Positions 14,574-23,454 of a stretch of DNA of 33,101 nucleotides are shown one piece after another; within the stretch, counting starts at the first letter, position 1; each line of letters opens with the position of its first letter. Location of the stretch: the NCBI GenBank assembly GCA_012274165.1, contig JAAPAA010000299.1, positions 1 through 33,101 on the forward strand, in the 5' to 3' direction. The notes under the pieces are model-generated. The model made no database searches and was not told the DNA's origin. It saw only the letters and a list, made by a program, of their open reading frames with translations. Position numbers and translations under genes: made by a program. The stretch comes from Thiobacillaceae bacterium. GTDB lineage: Bacteria > Pseudomonadota > Gammaproteobacteria > Burkholderiales > Thiobacillaceae.

Positions 14574-16051
14574 GGGTTGTGCACTCCTGCAATAAATCCG
14601 TCTATGTACGAACCTTCGGTGTTGAAGAAGGTCATCGTAAGTGTTTGTTCAGATGCGTATGTTGGAAATCCGGCGCCTGCAGGAAACCTGAAATTAGTGT
14701 TGAAACTTATGGGCCACGCCCCTCCCGAGAATTTCAAACGCAGTGTTATCTGATCACCCAGACCACGAAGAGCTCCCGTAAAGTACGTGTTGTACTGCAC
14801 TGTCAGCTGATGAATTGAGCCCTTTGATGGGTCAAGGTAGTAAACCTTCGCATCACCTGGTCCAACTCCGGTGTTTGTTGCATAGACTTTTTCACGAAAA
14901 TCAAGATCCGAAACGGCTCTTGCCCACGGATGCCACACACCGTCAACTTGGTATCTACGGAATTGTGTGCCCTGAGCAAGAGACCCCGACGCCATGGCGA
15001 ACGTCGCAGTCTGCACAGTACGGACTCCACCTCGATCCCACGTCTCCACTATCCACCCATGCACGGTCAAGCTACCTTGCATAGGCCAATCCGTGCCGCC
15101 CCCGGTAGTGGACTCAAAGAAGCCAACGGTCCCTTGCGGGGATGCAGACATGGGCGTCGCAGTGCTGTAATAAGCCACCGCACGCGGGACTACTTCCTGC
15201 GCTTGCGGAAACTGTTCCCCTGTGGCCCCCGCAGGACCCGACAGATACGAAGTCAGCACGTTGGACCATGACGCATTCGTGCCGTTCGTCGTGATGACCT
15301 TGCCAGCGTTGCCGGCCTGGCCGGGGAGAGCCGAGGACAAGGCTGTAGCGTTCACGAAATCTAGGCTTGCTGCAGCGCTTCCGGCTGAACCTGTTGCAGC
15401 TGTCGCAACGTTGACGGTCGCCCCTGTGAAGTTGTGCGTACCCGTGTAGATTTCGCCAGACTTGGAAGCCTTGGCATTGATCTGGGCCTGAATGTCGCTC
15501 GTCGCCGTTGCAAGGTAGCCCTGAATCGTTGGCGTCAGCGGGCCGATTGTTGTCGTGTTCGGGAAGGCATGAGTCCCGGTCCACACTTGGCCGCCAATGG
15601 CTCCCTTGGCGTTGATCTGAGCCTGAACACCAGAGGTAACGCCAACCATGCGGTTCAGCTCAGTTGTGGACGCAGTGATCGGGCCTGTGTAGTTCGGCAG
15701 ACGCGTGGCCCACTCGTTTTGCACAAACGCCGTCGATGCCGCTCCTGTGGTGCTGGTAGCCTGGGCTAGCGTCGGGACAGCAACGGAAACGCCGAAGACA
15801 TGGGGGCCACTCCAGTTTTGTCCAGTGATCGAGCCTTTGCTGTCGATCTGGCTTTGGATTGGCCCGTTAACGCCGACCAGATAGTTGATCTGCACGTCTG
15901 TGGCATTGATTGCGCCAGCCACGTTGGGGAGCGTTGTCTTGATGACCGTCTTGGTCACACGGATGTGGTCATCCCCTTCCGACACCATGTCGGAGGCCAG
16001 GGGCCACGCAGTGTTCAACTGCGAAGGATAGAGGGCGGTTTCTACAGACAT
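14570..16051 (-). CDS. Tail fibre protein with internal repeats
   Basis: Starts at the ATG in TGATG overlapping the adaptor stop (MSVETALYPSQLNTAWP), giving 493 residues. Three similar repeats of ~60-75 residues occupy residues ~45-230. Each has (T/P)..INxLVGV-like or LNRMVGV, then a VQAQINAKG-like element and a GxxWTGTHxF element. This is the usual shaft architecture of phage tail fibres. After a collagen-like PAGATGEQ it has a C-terminal domain with VHGWIVETWDRGGVRTVQTAT and WHPWARAVSD, found in fibre tips. Probably trimeric; works with the following Gly-rich adhesin. Confidence 0.85.
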   Translation of the reverse strand: MSVETALYPSQLNTAWPLASDMVSEGDDHIRVTKTVIKTTLPNVAGAINATDVQINYLVGVNGPIQSQIDSKGSITGQNWSGPHVFGVSVAVPTLAQATSTTGAASTAFVQNEWATRLPNYTGPITASTTELNRMVGVTSGVQAQINAKGAIGGQVWTGTHAFPNTTTIGPLTPTIQGYLATATSDIQAQINAKASKSGEIYTGTHNFTGATVNVATAATGSAGSAAASLDFVNATALSSALPGQAGNAGKVITTNGTNASWSNVLTSYLSGPAGATGEQFPQAQEVVPRAVAYYSTATPMSASPQGTVGFFESTTGGGTDWPMQGSLTVHGWIVETWDRGGVRTVQTATFAMASGSLAQGTQFRRYQVDGVWHPWARAVSDLDFREKVYATNTGVGPGDAKVYYLDPSKGSIHQLTVQYNTYFTGALRGLGDQITLRLKFSGGAWPISFNTNFRFPAGAGFPTYASEQTLTMTFFNTEGSYIDGFIAGVHNP

Positions 16052-16692
16052 CAGTACCCCCTGAAGATGTTGAAGCGGCGCTTTTGGATCTGGCCGAATT
16101 CGGTGGCCAGCGGAACAAGCTTGTTGTTGCTCGCCTCTTGATTGCTGCAGCGCTGGATTGCGTCTCGGAACTTGGCGTCCCACTTCACAACGTTTTGGTC
16201 ATCGAACATGAAGTCGCCAGCCTCGCAAAGCGCGCCGAACAGATACACATCCGGGTAGTTCGTGAGGATGGTGTTGGTGGGGTTGCCGTCCGACAGATCA
16301 AACAGCTGGTGATAGCGGAACTGGATTGGATAGATTTGGTTTGCCGGGCAATGGAACCTTATGTTTGGACCATCCACAGCCCAATACAGCGGCCGGTTCG
16401 GGACGTTGTTGTATGGAAGTGATTCCGGCAGGAACTGGTCCAGTGCCTCAATCGGGTTGATGTCAGCGAGCCAGAGCTTGATAGGACTCTTGAAGTCTGC
16501 CGGCAGAGGGACGATGTCGCTGTTTGGCGTGGTTGCCAGAGGGACGGTCACTTCAAGGTTGATGATGTCCACCAGGCTCTTGATGCGGGTCTCAGCCAAG
16601 CTGATGAAGTCAGGGACACGGGCTGCCAGATCAGATCGCTTGAGCCATGCAGCGACAGCCGACTGCAACTCGCTGTATGTCGCGATGCTCAT
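16051..16692 (-). CDS. Head-tail adaptor protein (SU10/P22 gp4-type)
   Basis: 213 residues. The N-terminus MSIATYSELQSAVAAWLKRSDLA, then VPDFISLAETRI, is the signature start of podovirus adaptor proteins that dock under the portal. The middle is beta-rich (PLYWAVDGPNIRFHCPANQIYP) and the C-terminal helix (FGALCEAGDFMFDD...) ends in a basic tail. It would connect the portal ring to the gp10-like hub. The 4-base overlap with the upstream 56-residue gene and the TGATG with the fibre gene show tight coupling. Confidence 0.75.
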   Translation of the reverse strand: MSIATYSELQSAVAAWLKRSDLAARVPDFISLAETRIKSLVDIINLEVTVPLATTPNSDIVPLPADFKSPIKLWLADINPIEALDQFLPESLPYNNVPNRPLYWAVDGPNIRFHCPANQIYPIQFRYHQLFDLSDGNPTNTILTNYPDVYLFGALCEAGDFMFDDQNVVKWDAKFRDAIQRCSNQEASNNKLVPLATEFGQIQKRRFNIFRGY

Positions 16693-16859
16693 TGCTCGGC
16701 CTTCCTGGGGCGGCCACGCTTCTTCGGCTCTTGCACGTCTTCGCCAAGCGCAGAAAACCCTGCTGTGCGAGCGTCAGCCTCTTCATCGTCATTCAGGACG
16801 ATGCGCCACTCGCCCTCGACACCGCCCTTGCATAGACCTTTGGGGAATTCTTGGAACAT
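16689..16859 (-). CDS. 56-aa small basic-tail late protein
   Basis: MFQEFPKGLCKGGVEGEWRI opens the protein. It has an acidic middle (LNDDEEADAR) and a C-terminal PKKRGRPRK, an AT-hook-like basic motif. The stop overlaps the adaptor start as ATGA, and the frame fills the gap between coat and adaptor. Small genes at this position are usual in related podoviruses. The GRPRK tail suggests nucleic-acid binding, but its role in assembly is unknown. Confidence 0.7.
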   Translation of the reverse strand: MFQEFPKGLCKGGVEGEWRIVLNDDEEADARTAGFSALGEDVQEPKKRGRPRKAEQ

Positions 16860-16878
16860 GCTTCCTCCACGAAGAAGA

Positions 16879-16892
16879 CCCGCCGAAGCGGG
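16879..16892 (-). terminator. Hairpin after coat gene
   Basis: CCCGC and GCGGG pair around a four-base loop (TTCG on the minus strand), just past the coat stop. Only a weak T-rich tract (TCTTCTTC) follows. It may be a partial terminator or 3'-end stabiliser that boosts coat over downstream adaptor expression. Confidence 0.5.
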
Positions 16893-16901
16893 GCCTCATG
16901 G

Positions 16902-18098
16902 TCAGTTGCTCAGGATCCGGCAGGCCAGCTGCGCACGGATGGTCTTGTAGCCGTACAGCACATCGAGGCGGCAAGGGAACTTGTCGTTGTTGATGTCGTA
17001 CTGTCGGACGATGCGCATCGAGATGCCGTCCATGACTTGACGAGACGCGAAGTCCACGCCCTGCGGCATTACCAGGTCAGCGGTCGCAAAAGCGAACGCG
17101 TCCTTGTGGAACGCCAGAGAAGGCTTGTAAAGCGCTGATGCGCCGCCCACCTTGGCCACGGCCACGCCGTTGGCGATGCCAGCAGCCACCACGTTCTGAC
17201 GGCCGCCAGAGGTGTAGATGGCCGGGCTGATGTTGATGGTGCCTGCGCCGCCTGCATAGTCCGCCGTGACCACGAACTGCTGCAGCGTGCCGGTGTCAAC
17301 CTTCGACTCAGGATGCACACGGTTCGCACCGACGAACGTGATGATGTCGCCCTTCTTGAACGTGGTCGAACCAGTAGCCAGCACCACCTGGGTGGAGCCG
17401 TTGGCCGTCACAGCGCCGTTGACCGTGTAGCCGGTGGCCGCGGCGGCTGTGCCGGTCAGGCTGTTCTGGATCAGCGTGTTCTCGTAGAAGTCGTAGCCAC
17501 CAGTGCGGCCCATCGAGCCCTCGCGGTATTGCTCCTTGATCGCCGTGGAGTCCTGGAACAGGCCCTTGAGAGCATCCACCAGATCGACGTTATCCTGCGT
17601 GTTCAGCAGCACACTGCGGTTGCTGTCCATGGGCGCCAGGCTGTCGTTCAGCACCTTCCGCGAGTTCATCAGAGCGCGGAAATTGGCCGCACTGCCGATG
17701 TTGTTCACGTTGTTGTACACGTCAGCCATCATCGACAGCGCATCCGCCTCGATGTTCGCAGCCAGCACGGCCATTGCGGGGTCGAGCACACGCTTCGAGA
17801 AGTCGTCCAGGCTCAGGGTCAGGTCCACCGAGGTGAAGTTCAGATCGACACCCTTCTGGGTGGCAACCTGCAGCGTTGTGCTGATTTCAGTGGTGTCCTG
17901 CGCCGACAGGGTAGGACCAGTACGAACGACGTATTCGTTCGGCAGCCGGATCTTCAGCGAGTCGCCGATCTTGGCACCCGTCTTGGCGAACGAGTCGTCG
18001 TAGGTGCGGTTGATGTTGCCCACGAAGTTGAGCTTCTGGTGCAGGATACGCAGCGCCTCACGGGTCACTGCGGTGGGGGTAAGAATGCTGTTTGCCAT
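16902..18098 (-). CDS. Major capsid (coat) protein, P22 gp5 family
   Basis: 398 residues. MANSILTPTAVTREALRILHQKLNFVGNINRTYDDSF, then GAKIGDSLKIRLPNEYVVR, is the standard N-terminal region of P22-type coat proteins of the HK97 fold. The region at ~215-300 (YTVNGAVTANGSTQVVLATGSTTFKKGDIITF) corresponds to the inserted beta-barrel domain of P22 gp5. The C-terminus RILSN follows RLDVLYGYKTIRAQLACR. P22 gp5 is 430 residues. It assembles with the scaffold encoded upstream. A well-placed GGAG precedes the start. Confidence 0.9.
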   Translation of the reverse strand: MANSILTPTAVTREALRILHQKLNFVGNINRTYDDSFAKTGAKIGDSLKIRLPNEYVVRTGPTLSAQDTTEISTTLQVATQKGVDLNFTSVDLTLSLDDFSKRVLDPAMAVLAANIEADALSMMADVYNNVNNIGSAANFRALMNSRKVLNDSLAPMDSNRSVLLNTQDNVDLVDALKGLFQDSTAIKEQYREGSMGRTGGYDFYENTLIQNSLTGTAAAATGYTVNGAVTANGSTQVVLATGSTTFKKGDIITFVGANRVHPESKVDTGTLQQFVVTADYAGGAGTINISPAIYTSGGRQNVVAAGIANGVAVAKVGGASALYKPSLAFHKDAFAFATADLVMPQGVDFASRQVMDGISMRIVRQYDINNDKFPCRLDVLYGYKTIRAQLACRILSN

Positions 18099-18144
18099 CT
18101 GTATCTCCGGCGCCTCTCGGCGTTAGGAATGAAGAAAAGCGGCC

Positions 18145-19008
18145 TTATCGGCGCGCCCTGACTTGCGAGTTCCGCCACTTGGTCCACTCCTCGACAGACA
18201 TGCTGTCGGGGTCCATCGATCCGCGTGTCTTGCTCGTCGAGTTCACGCGAGTGACTGGCTTTTCCTGGACCGGAGCTTTGCGCTGTGTGGCCTGCTTCCT
18301 GGCTGTGTCGAACTGGTACGAGCGGAACAGGTCGATCACGAAATTCGGCGTGGTCACGTTCGCCAGTTGCGACTCGGAGTAACCACGACTCTTTCCGTAC
18401 TCGACCAGCTTTGCGGCGAGATCCGGGCCCCAGCCAGGGATTTCGCGCTGCAGGACGGCCTTTCCTTCATCCAGTGACCGTGCAGCTTCTTGCTGTTGCC
18501 ACTGGCTGAACTGTTGCTGTCGTTGCGCGAGTGCTCCTGCAGCCTGTCCACGAATGGATTGCAGCTGCTGCATTCGCAACATGACCTTCTGCACCTGAAG
18601 CGGGTCCTGTTCGTGGAGCTGCTGCAGGTTGATCTGCTGCAGTTGCGCGAACTCCCGATCAATCGAGCGGATGTCCGCCACGATGTCCAAGTTCTGTTGG
18701 TCAAATTGGCGCACTTGCTCTGTGCGCTCGCGCTCGGCTTCAATTGCCTTGCGCTGGGCCGCTACCTCTTGCGTTTTGCGGGTGTAGTCCGCTTGCATGA
18801 GGCGCTCGGCCTTGAGGCGTTCAATGTCGCCCTTCTTGCCACGGACCTTGAGGCCGTCTAGGTCCTCTTCAAGTTCATCCTCTTCCGCGTCCGGTTGCTC
18901 GTTTTCGAGGCCTTCCGCTTCAAGTTCCTGATCTTGCTGCCCGTTTGACGCGGCGCCTACGTCCTGTTCTTGCGCCAGGGAATCCCCGGAGGGTTGTTCC
19001 TGTTCCAT
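18145..19008 (-). CDS. Scaffolding protein
   Basis: 287 residues, highly charged. The N-terminus is acidic (EEDELEEDLDGL), followed by a KVRGKKGDIERLKAERLMQADYTRKTQE element and long Gln/Glu-rich helices (residues ~75-195). The C-terminal part is basic and short (DPDSMSVEEWTKWRNSQVRARR). A basic helical C-terminal coat-binding end and gene order portal-scaffold-coat match P22 gp8 and many related podoviruses. It directs coat assembly and is released on DNA packaging. Confidence 0.8.
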   Translation of the reverse strand: MEQEQPSGDSLAQEQDVGAASNGQQDQELEAEGLENEQPDAEEDELEEDLDGLKVRGKKGDIERLKAERLMQADYTRKTQEVAAQRKAIEAERERTEQVRQFDQQNLDIVADIRSIDREFAQLQQINLQQLHEQDPLQVQKVMLRMQQLQSIRGQAAGALAQRQQQFSQWQQQEAARSLDEGKAVLQREIPGWGPDLAAKLVEYGKSRGYSESQLANVTTPNFVIDLFRSYQFDTARKQATQRKAPVQEKPVTRVNSTSKTRGSMDPDSMSVEEWTKWRNSQVRARR

Positions 19009-19056
19009 TACTGCTCCTGCGGTCGTTTCTCAACGATGCGCTGCCCCAATCAGGCC

Positions 19057-21165
19057 TTACGGCATGGCTGGTGGGGGCTGTTCACCAGGCATTAAAAAAC
19101 CGCCCTGAGGCGGCTGTTGTTCTTCGCTGTGTTCAGGTGGCTCCATCGCCTGCCTGACGGTCTCCATGACCAGCATCTGTATATCCTGCGGGCTCATCGC
19201 AGGCTGCGTGAGCTTCAGTCGGTTTGTGACTGCGTTGTACTCATCGATCTCCAGCTTCTTGGCATCAATCTGAGCGTTCAGCATGGCTTGCGCATCCTTG
19301 CTCTTCTCCTGCTCAAGTTGCTGTGTCAGCTGCTGGATCTGTTGCTGCAACTGGCCGACAGCCTGCTTGGCCATCTGGTCCATTTGCTGCATCTGCTGCT
19401 GCATTTGCTGGACCTGTGGGTTCTGACCCTGCAGCTGAGGCGGCAGCATCATCTTCATGCGCGCCGCGATGTCATCAGCACCTGGCCAATCGAGGTTCTT
19501 GACCAATAGATCCCCAGCCACCTGCATCATCGGCGGGAACATCTTGCCAAGCTCCATCATTTGGGCGGCGGCTTCCTCGCGCTTCGTGCTGTACGAAGGA
19601 CCAACTTCACAGGTCACATCGTATTTGCCAGCAGTGACGTCAAACACCTTGGTCAGCCCCTGAACCGTCTCCTGCTCTTTCCCAGCCTCATACACCTTGC
19701 TTTGTTGACTCTTGGCTGGGTCAGGGGTGAACGGCTGGTTGATCGGCACTGACTCGTTCGTGCCATCCTCATAGATCACACGGATCATGCGTGGCGCGCT
19801 GTACACCTTTGGGATCAAGTCCACCAGCACACGGCCAGCGTGACGAATGGCACGGGCCAAGTTGTCGATGTAGTTGAACGTCGCAGTGTCCGACTCGCGC
19901 TGACGCTGCAGGATGGCTCGGCCCGATGTCTCATTGCTCCGCGCACCCAGAGCAGCGTCGTAGATGCCCATCACGGCCTTCATGTCGTCCGAGGCGTTCA
20001 GAGCCTCTTGCAGCGCTCCAGCAGGCGGGCCAGCAAATGGCTGGCGTTGCGGCGGCTGAGCACCATCGAATTCAATGTATGGGTGCGACACCACGTTCGC
20101 AGTGGCCCACTTCGCTTGGTCGCTATTGAAGGCCCCCTTCGGCCCGATGAATGGAGTCTTTGGCGCCAGTGCAACCAGCTCGGTCGAAGCTGTGCGCCAG
20201 TAGTTGAACATCTGCTGCGGGTCTTTGGCCCAGCGCGTCAGGCTGATGAAGTGGCGACGCCCTTCAACAATGACCTCGTCGCCGTACACCGGAATGATCG
20301 GGATGTACTTTCCCGCCCAATCGTTCGTCTCCAGGATCTCGGCGCCGCTCATGATGCGCTGCGTGACCTTATATGTTTTTGTTGGCCGCGTCTCCACGAT
20401 CTGCAAGCCCTGCGCATCGCACAGGTCCTTGATCTTCAGATACTCTGGCTCGTAGAGAACCATGCCATCAGAGAGCTTCAGGAGCGTCGCGGGGACCTCC
20501 TTGCGCGTCCAGTACTCAGCCACCCGGACAAGCTCGTTGTCTCGCCAGCCATTGGGGAGGTCTTGATAGTCAGTTTCCCAGTTGACCTTATCCGCGCCCT
20601 TCCAGCGCTTCTTGAACGCTTCGGCTGTGAACAACTCTGTGATGAACGACTTGTTCCAGTCGCTGGAGTCAGCGCAGTTGCTGTTCTCGTCACCGTAGAC
20701 CGTCAAGGGATTGACGATGCGCTCAATGAAGATGTCTTGGTCGAACTGGTCGTCGCAAGCGTAGTCAGTGGTGATGCGGAAATAGCCAAACCCGCCAGTC
20801 ACGGCATTGTCCAGCGCTGTGTCGTAGGCGATGTCGGCGTTGGACGTGTACTCGATGTTGCGGATCAGACCATTGAAGATCTCTGCTGTCTCGCGTGTCG
20901 CGCCCGAGTCCACTGGGTGGACCTTGATCGCAGGCTTGTTTTGGCGTGCGTCATTCAACACCTGGCGGGTCATCGCGGGAAGGCGATTGATTGTCAGGCA
21001 CGGTCGCCCATCCAGCTCTCGCTGACGCTTCACGCCATCCGGCCATTGCTCCCCCAGGCGGGAGAACTTGACGTCATCGATCCACTGCTTGCGGTTGGTA
21101 GCTTCGGCGTCTTCAGACAGCCGGAACTCCTCAAGCGCATCAGTGAGTTCATCTTTGTCGCTCAT
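19057..21165 (-). CDS. Portal protein, P22 gp1 family
   Basis: 702 residues. LSEDAEATNRKQWIDDVKFSRLGEQWP, then RPCLTINRLPAMTRQVLNDARQNKPAIKVHPVD, is the typical N-terminal region of P22-type portals. Further family features are DNAVTGGFGYFRI and a middle wing/stem region. A long Gln/Met-rich coiled coil lies near residues 590-660 (QVQQMQQQMQQMDQMAKQAV), resembling the helical barrel at the P22 portal C-terminus. Twelve copies form the vertex through which terminase packages DNA. Length is close to P22 gp1 (725). Confidence 0.9.
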   Translation of the reverse strand: MSDKDELTDALEEFRLSEDAEATNRKQWIDDVKFSRLGEQWPDGVKRQRELDGRPCLTINRLPAMTRQVLNDARQNKPAIKVHPVDSGATRETAEIFNGLIRNIEYTSNADIAYDTALDNAVTGGFGYFRITTDYACDDQFDQDIFIERIVNPLTVYGDENSNCADSSDWNKSFITELFTAEAFKKRWKGADKVNWETDYQDLPNGWRDNELVRVAEYWTRKEVPATLLKLSDGMVLYEPEYLKIKDLCDAQGLQIVETRPTKTYKVTQRIMSGAEILETNDWAGKYIPIIPVYGDEVIVEGRRHFISLTRWAKDPQQMFNYWRTASTELVALAPKTPFIGPKGAFNSDQAKWATANVVSHPYIEFDGAQPPQRQPFAGPPAGALQEALNASDDMKAVMGIYDAALGARSNETSGRAILQRQRESDTATFNYIDNLARAIRHAGRVLVDLIPKVYSAPRMIRVIYEDGTNESVPINQPFTPDPAKSQQSKVYEAGKEQETVQGLTKVFDVTAGKYDVTCEVGPSYSTKREEAAAQMMELGKMFPPMMQVAGDLLVKNLDWPGADDIAARMKMMLPPQLQGQNPQVQQMQQQMQQMDQMAKQAVGQLQQQIQQLTQQLEQEKSKDAQAMLNAQIDAKKLEIDEYNAVTNRLKLTQPAMSPQDIQMLVMETVRQAMEPPEHSEEQQPPQGGFLMPGEQPPPAMP

Positions 21166-21166
21166 G

Positions 21167-22471
21167 TCATCCCATCCAAGAAATTACTTGCGGCGTTGCC
21201 TTGCGTTGCGCCTGAGGCTCTTCATAGGCTACGCACATCAGCCCGAATGCATCGGCGCCGTGGCTCGACCAGTCGTGCTCAGGGCCTAGGCCGATGCCGC
21301 GCTGCTCGTCTCGCTTTTCGTGATACCAGCCCAGTGCCTCAAGCCCGGGCTGGGTCGTGGCCTCGTTGAACCACATCGACCCGAACAGGCGCCTGCCAGC
21401 CTCAATGCGGGCCTTGGCTGCGCCCTTGCCTTGGTTCGGCACTACCGTGACCGTGTAGCCCGCCTGGCGTAGCGCGGACTCGTATGACACGTCATGCACC
21501 TTGTCTTGCGTGGCGCCATCGTGCGGCAGCCAGATCTGAGCTTTGTCGTAGCCGTGCTCACGCATCCAGTTCAGATGCGATGACAGCGGCTGGCCCACTT
21601 GCTCGTAGTAGTCGAGCACTCGAATCTCTTTGCCGACGAACTGGGCTATCCACATCGCGAAGGCATCAGCCCTTGCGCCTGTGCCGCCAATATCCACGAA
21701 TGCTCGCAGCGTCATCAGCGGGTCAGCCGGTACACGCCCAATCCTGTTGTCCTGCCGTGCCTTGACGATGTGCGAGGCGAAGTACGCGCCCTCGATTACC
21801 GTGGCGTAGTCGCCTTCCCAGATGTGCGCGTACTGCTCAGGTCGCTCAGCCAGGTCACGCAGCCGCACACGCTCAAGCAGCGCAGGAAACTTCGGGTTGT
21901 CCTTCCAGTTGCAGCGCACGTACTTCATGCGCGGATCGCTCGAGCCTTTGAACCGCTTCTCGACCGGCGCACTCTTGCGCTTCGGATTCCACGTCACCCA
22001 TAGCTCGGCATTCCAGTCCGTGCCTTCTTCCCGCAGCGTGGGGATCAACGTTGTCCAGGCCTCATCCGTCACTGGCTCGGCTTCATCCACCCAGCACAAC
22101 AGCAAACGGCCCTTGGACTTGATCGACGCGATGTTGCGGTCCAGTCCAGCAAAGGCGAATGTGATCCGCCCATCACGGCTCTTGATGTACTTGTCACCAA
22201 CGTCGTAGTAGGCAGCAAGCCAGGGCTCATCCTCTATCGCGCGCTTGCACTCTTCCAGAGAGCTATCCTCAAGCGAGTTCATGAACTGCCGAGCACACAG
22301 CAAGATGCCGGTGACACCAGCCTTGCCGTACTGGTATCCCTTGACCGCGGCCATCTTGGCGAAGCTGCGTGTCTTGCCAGACCCTCGACCGCCATAGCAC
22401 GCGCGCACGTCCGCCTCCCCCGAGAACAGCTCAATCAGCTTCTCAGGGATGGCAATCTGCGCAGTGGTCAT
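21167..22471 (-). CDS. terL: Terminase large subunit
   Basis: 434 residues. Walker A GGRGSGKT lies at 27-34, Walker B LLLCWVDEAE ends at ~132, and the coupling motif is near LWVTWNPKRKS (~157-167). The nuclease domain begins with the Asp of FVDIGGTGARADAFA (~260) and has a late acidic HGADAFG (~410). This is the ATPase-nuclease of a headful-type (PBSX/Terminase_3-like) motor. It is preceded by the small subunit with a four-base overlap and followed by the portal, the usual packaging cassette. Confidence 0.93.
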   Translation of the reverse strand: MTTAQIAIPEKLIELFSGEADVRACYGGRGSGKTRSFAKMAAVKGYQYGKAGVTGILLCARQFMNSLEDSSLEECKRAIEDEPWLAAYYDVGDKYIKSRDGRITFAFAGLDRNIASIKSKGRLLLCWVDEAEPVTDEAWTTLIPTLREEGTDWNAELWVTWNPKRKSAPVEKRFKGSSDPRMKYVRCNWKDNPKFPALLERVRLRDLAERPEQYAHIWEGDYATVIEGAYFASHIVKARQDNRIGRVPADPLMTLRAFVDIGGTGARADAFAMWIAQFVGKEIRVLDYYEQVGQPLSSHLNWMREHGYDKAQIWLPHDGATQDKVHDVSYESALRQAGYTVTVVPNQGKGAAKARIEAGRRLFGSMWFNEATTQPGLEALGWYHEKRDEQRGIGLGPEHDWSSHGADAFGLMCVAYEEPQAQRKATPQVISWMG

Positions 22472-22875
22472 TTCAGGGGAACTAGCTCTACTCTCGTAAC
22501 GGTCTCGACTGGGCCGCCATCCTTGCCGGACAACTCCTGCCGGTCAGTGATCAGGCCCAGCAGCTTTGCCTTGCCCATCGTTGCGGCCACCATCGCAGCA
22601 GCCTGAGGCTTCTCAGAAGTGCTTGCCGCAACTCGGGCCTCTTCAAGCTCGCGGATCAAGTCACTCACCGTGATTTCGTGGCGTTCAACATGCGAAGCCT
22701 GGAGCGCAGCCACCCTTACCGCGACATTACCGTTTGCCAGTAACTCACTGGCCTTCACCGCAATCACTGCTGGCTTCATGTTCTCGGCGTTGTAGGAGCG
22801 CCGGTACGCTTCAGAGGCGTTGCCCGTTTCCACGTAGGCAAGGGCAAAGGCCTCCTGCTTGATGGTCAGGGCCAT
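22468..22875 (-). CDS. terS: Terminase small subunit (Terminase_2 family)
   Basis: 135 residues. MALTIKQEAFALAYVETGNASEAYRRSYNAENM and VAVRVAALQAS are the standard HTH-containing N-terminal region of Terminase_2-type small subunits. It recognises the packaging start and regulates the large subunit. It is the first gene of the late operon, immediately after the leader terminator at 22951-22983. The region after residue ~75 (LIRELEEARVAAS...) is the oligomerisation helix and a variable tail. Confidence 0.88.
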   Translation of the reverse strand: MALTIKQEAFALAYVETGNASEAYRRSYNAENMKPAVIAVKASELLANGNVAVRVAALQASHVERHEITVSDLIRELEEARVAASTSEKPQAAAMVAATMGKAKLLGLITDRQELSGKDGGPVETVTRVELVPLK

Positions 22876-23061
22876 GGTGGTCTTTGTTGGGTGCAGGGCT
22901 AAGCACTCGAAGGAGGGGCAGTTGAGGGGTTAGTGCCGCCCTGCGGAAATGAAAAAGCCCCGGCCATTTCTGGTCAGGGCTTTGATGTTGCTCGCACCCA
23001 TCCCGGCGCAAACCGGGACGTTCTAGTGCTGTTGCTAACGATGGCTGCCACGTTACCAGAA
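22876..23061 (-). promoter_or_regulatory. Late-operon leader below the Q-like gene
   Basis: The gap between the Q-like antiterminator and terS has no gene. On the minus strand it holds a 6-bp GC hairpin (23001-23006 with 23013-23018) and then the strong terminator at 22951-22983. A promoter followed by a terminator directly downstream of Q is the lambda pR'-tR' design, in which Q lets polymerase read into late genes. No -35/-10 pair is convincing by eye, so the promoter position (probably 23020-23060) is inferred. Confidence 0.5.
22951..22983 (-). terminator. Intrinsic terminator in the late leader (tR'-like)
   Basis: On the minus strand AAAGCCC-GACCA pairs with TGGCC-GGGCTTT around a short loop (22954-22983), followed by further T. 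It lies between the Q-like gene and terS. It is a likely target of Q-dependent antitermination. Confidence 0.75.
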
Positions 23062-23454
23062 TCATTTGCGGATTGCAACAGGCTTTGCGCGATTCTTCAG
23101 CATCGTTCTGGCGTCATGCACCAGTTCGCAGAGCGCATCCATCGTGACTCCCAGGAGCTTTGCCGCCTTCTTTGGGTTGTTGGCGTAGACGTACCACCAT
23201 CGGACCGCGTGGCGGTTCTTCTCGGGCAGGTCGACTACTAGCTTTTCCAGCGTGTGTGCGTCCAAGCTGTTGACCGGGATGTGATCCAGCGGGACAGACT
23301 CGCTGGCGTCCTTTTCCTTGAAAAACCGCCACATGGGATGCGAGTAGGCGCTGTTCCCGTTGCGAGCCCACCGTGCCCAGTTCTGCAGCCTCAGGTGGAT
23401 TTCCTCGTGCTCGGCTTTGATCAGGTTGTAGTCGACGTAGGCTTTCATCAGCAT
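23062..23454 (-). CDS. Q-like late antiterminator, sigma-region-4-type HTH
   Basis: Start chosen at 23454 (MLMKAYVDYN), because GGAG lies five bases upstream; 23448 would give TGATG coupling. 130 residues. The N-terminal half (ARWARNGNSAYSHPMWRFFKE) leads to LPEKNRHAVRWWYVYANNPKKAAKLLGVTMDALCELVHDARTML. This is a helix-turn-helix resembling sigma-70 region 4 and typical of phage Q-type regulators in betaproteobacterial phages. The position at the end of the nin region, just before the late leader, supports the assignment. Confidence 0.75.
   Translation of the reverse strand: MLMKAYVDYNLIKAEHEEIHLRLQNWARWARNGNSAYSHPMWRFFKEKDASESVPLDHIPVNSLDAHTLEKLVVDLPEKNRHAVRWWYVYANNPKKAAKLLGVTMDALCELVHDARTMLKNRAKPVAIRK

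Noticed and set aside
19840-21369. 509-codon plus-strand frame opposite the portal gene
   Set aside because: Antisense shadow of a conserved P22-type portal; product composition is not protein-like and no start signal is present.
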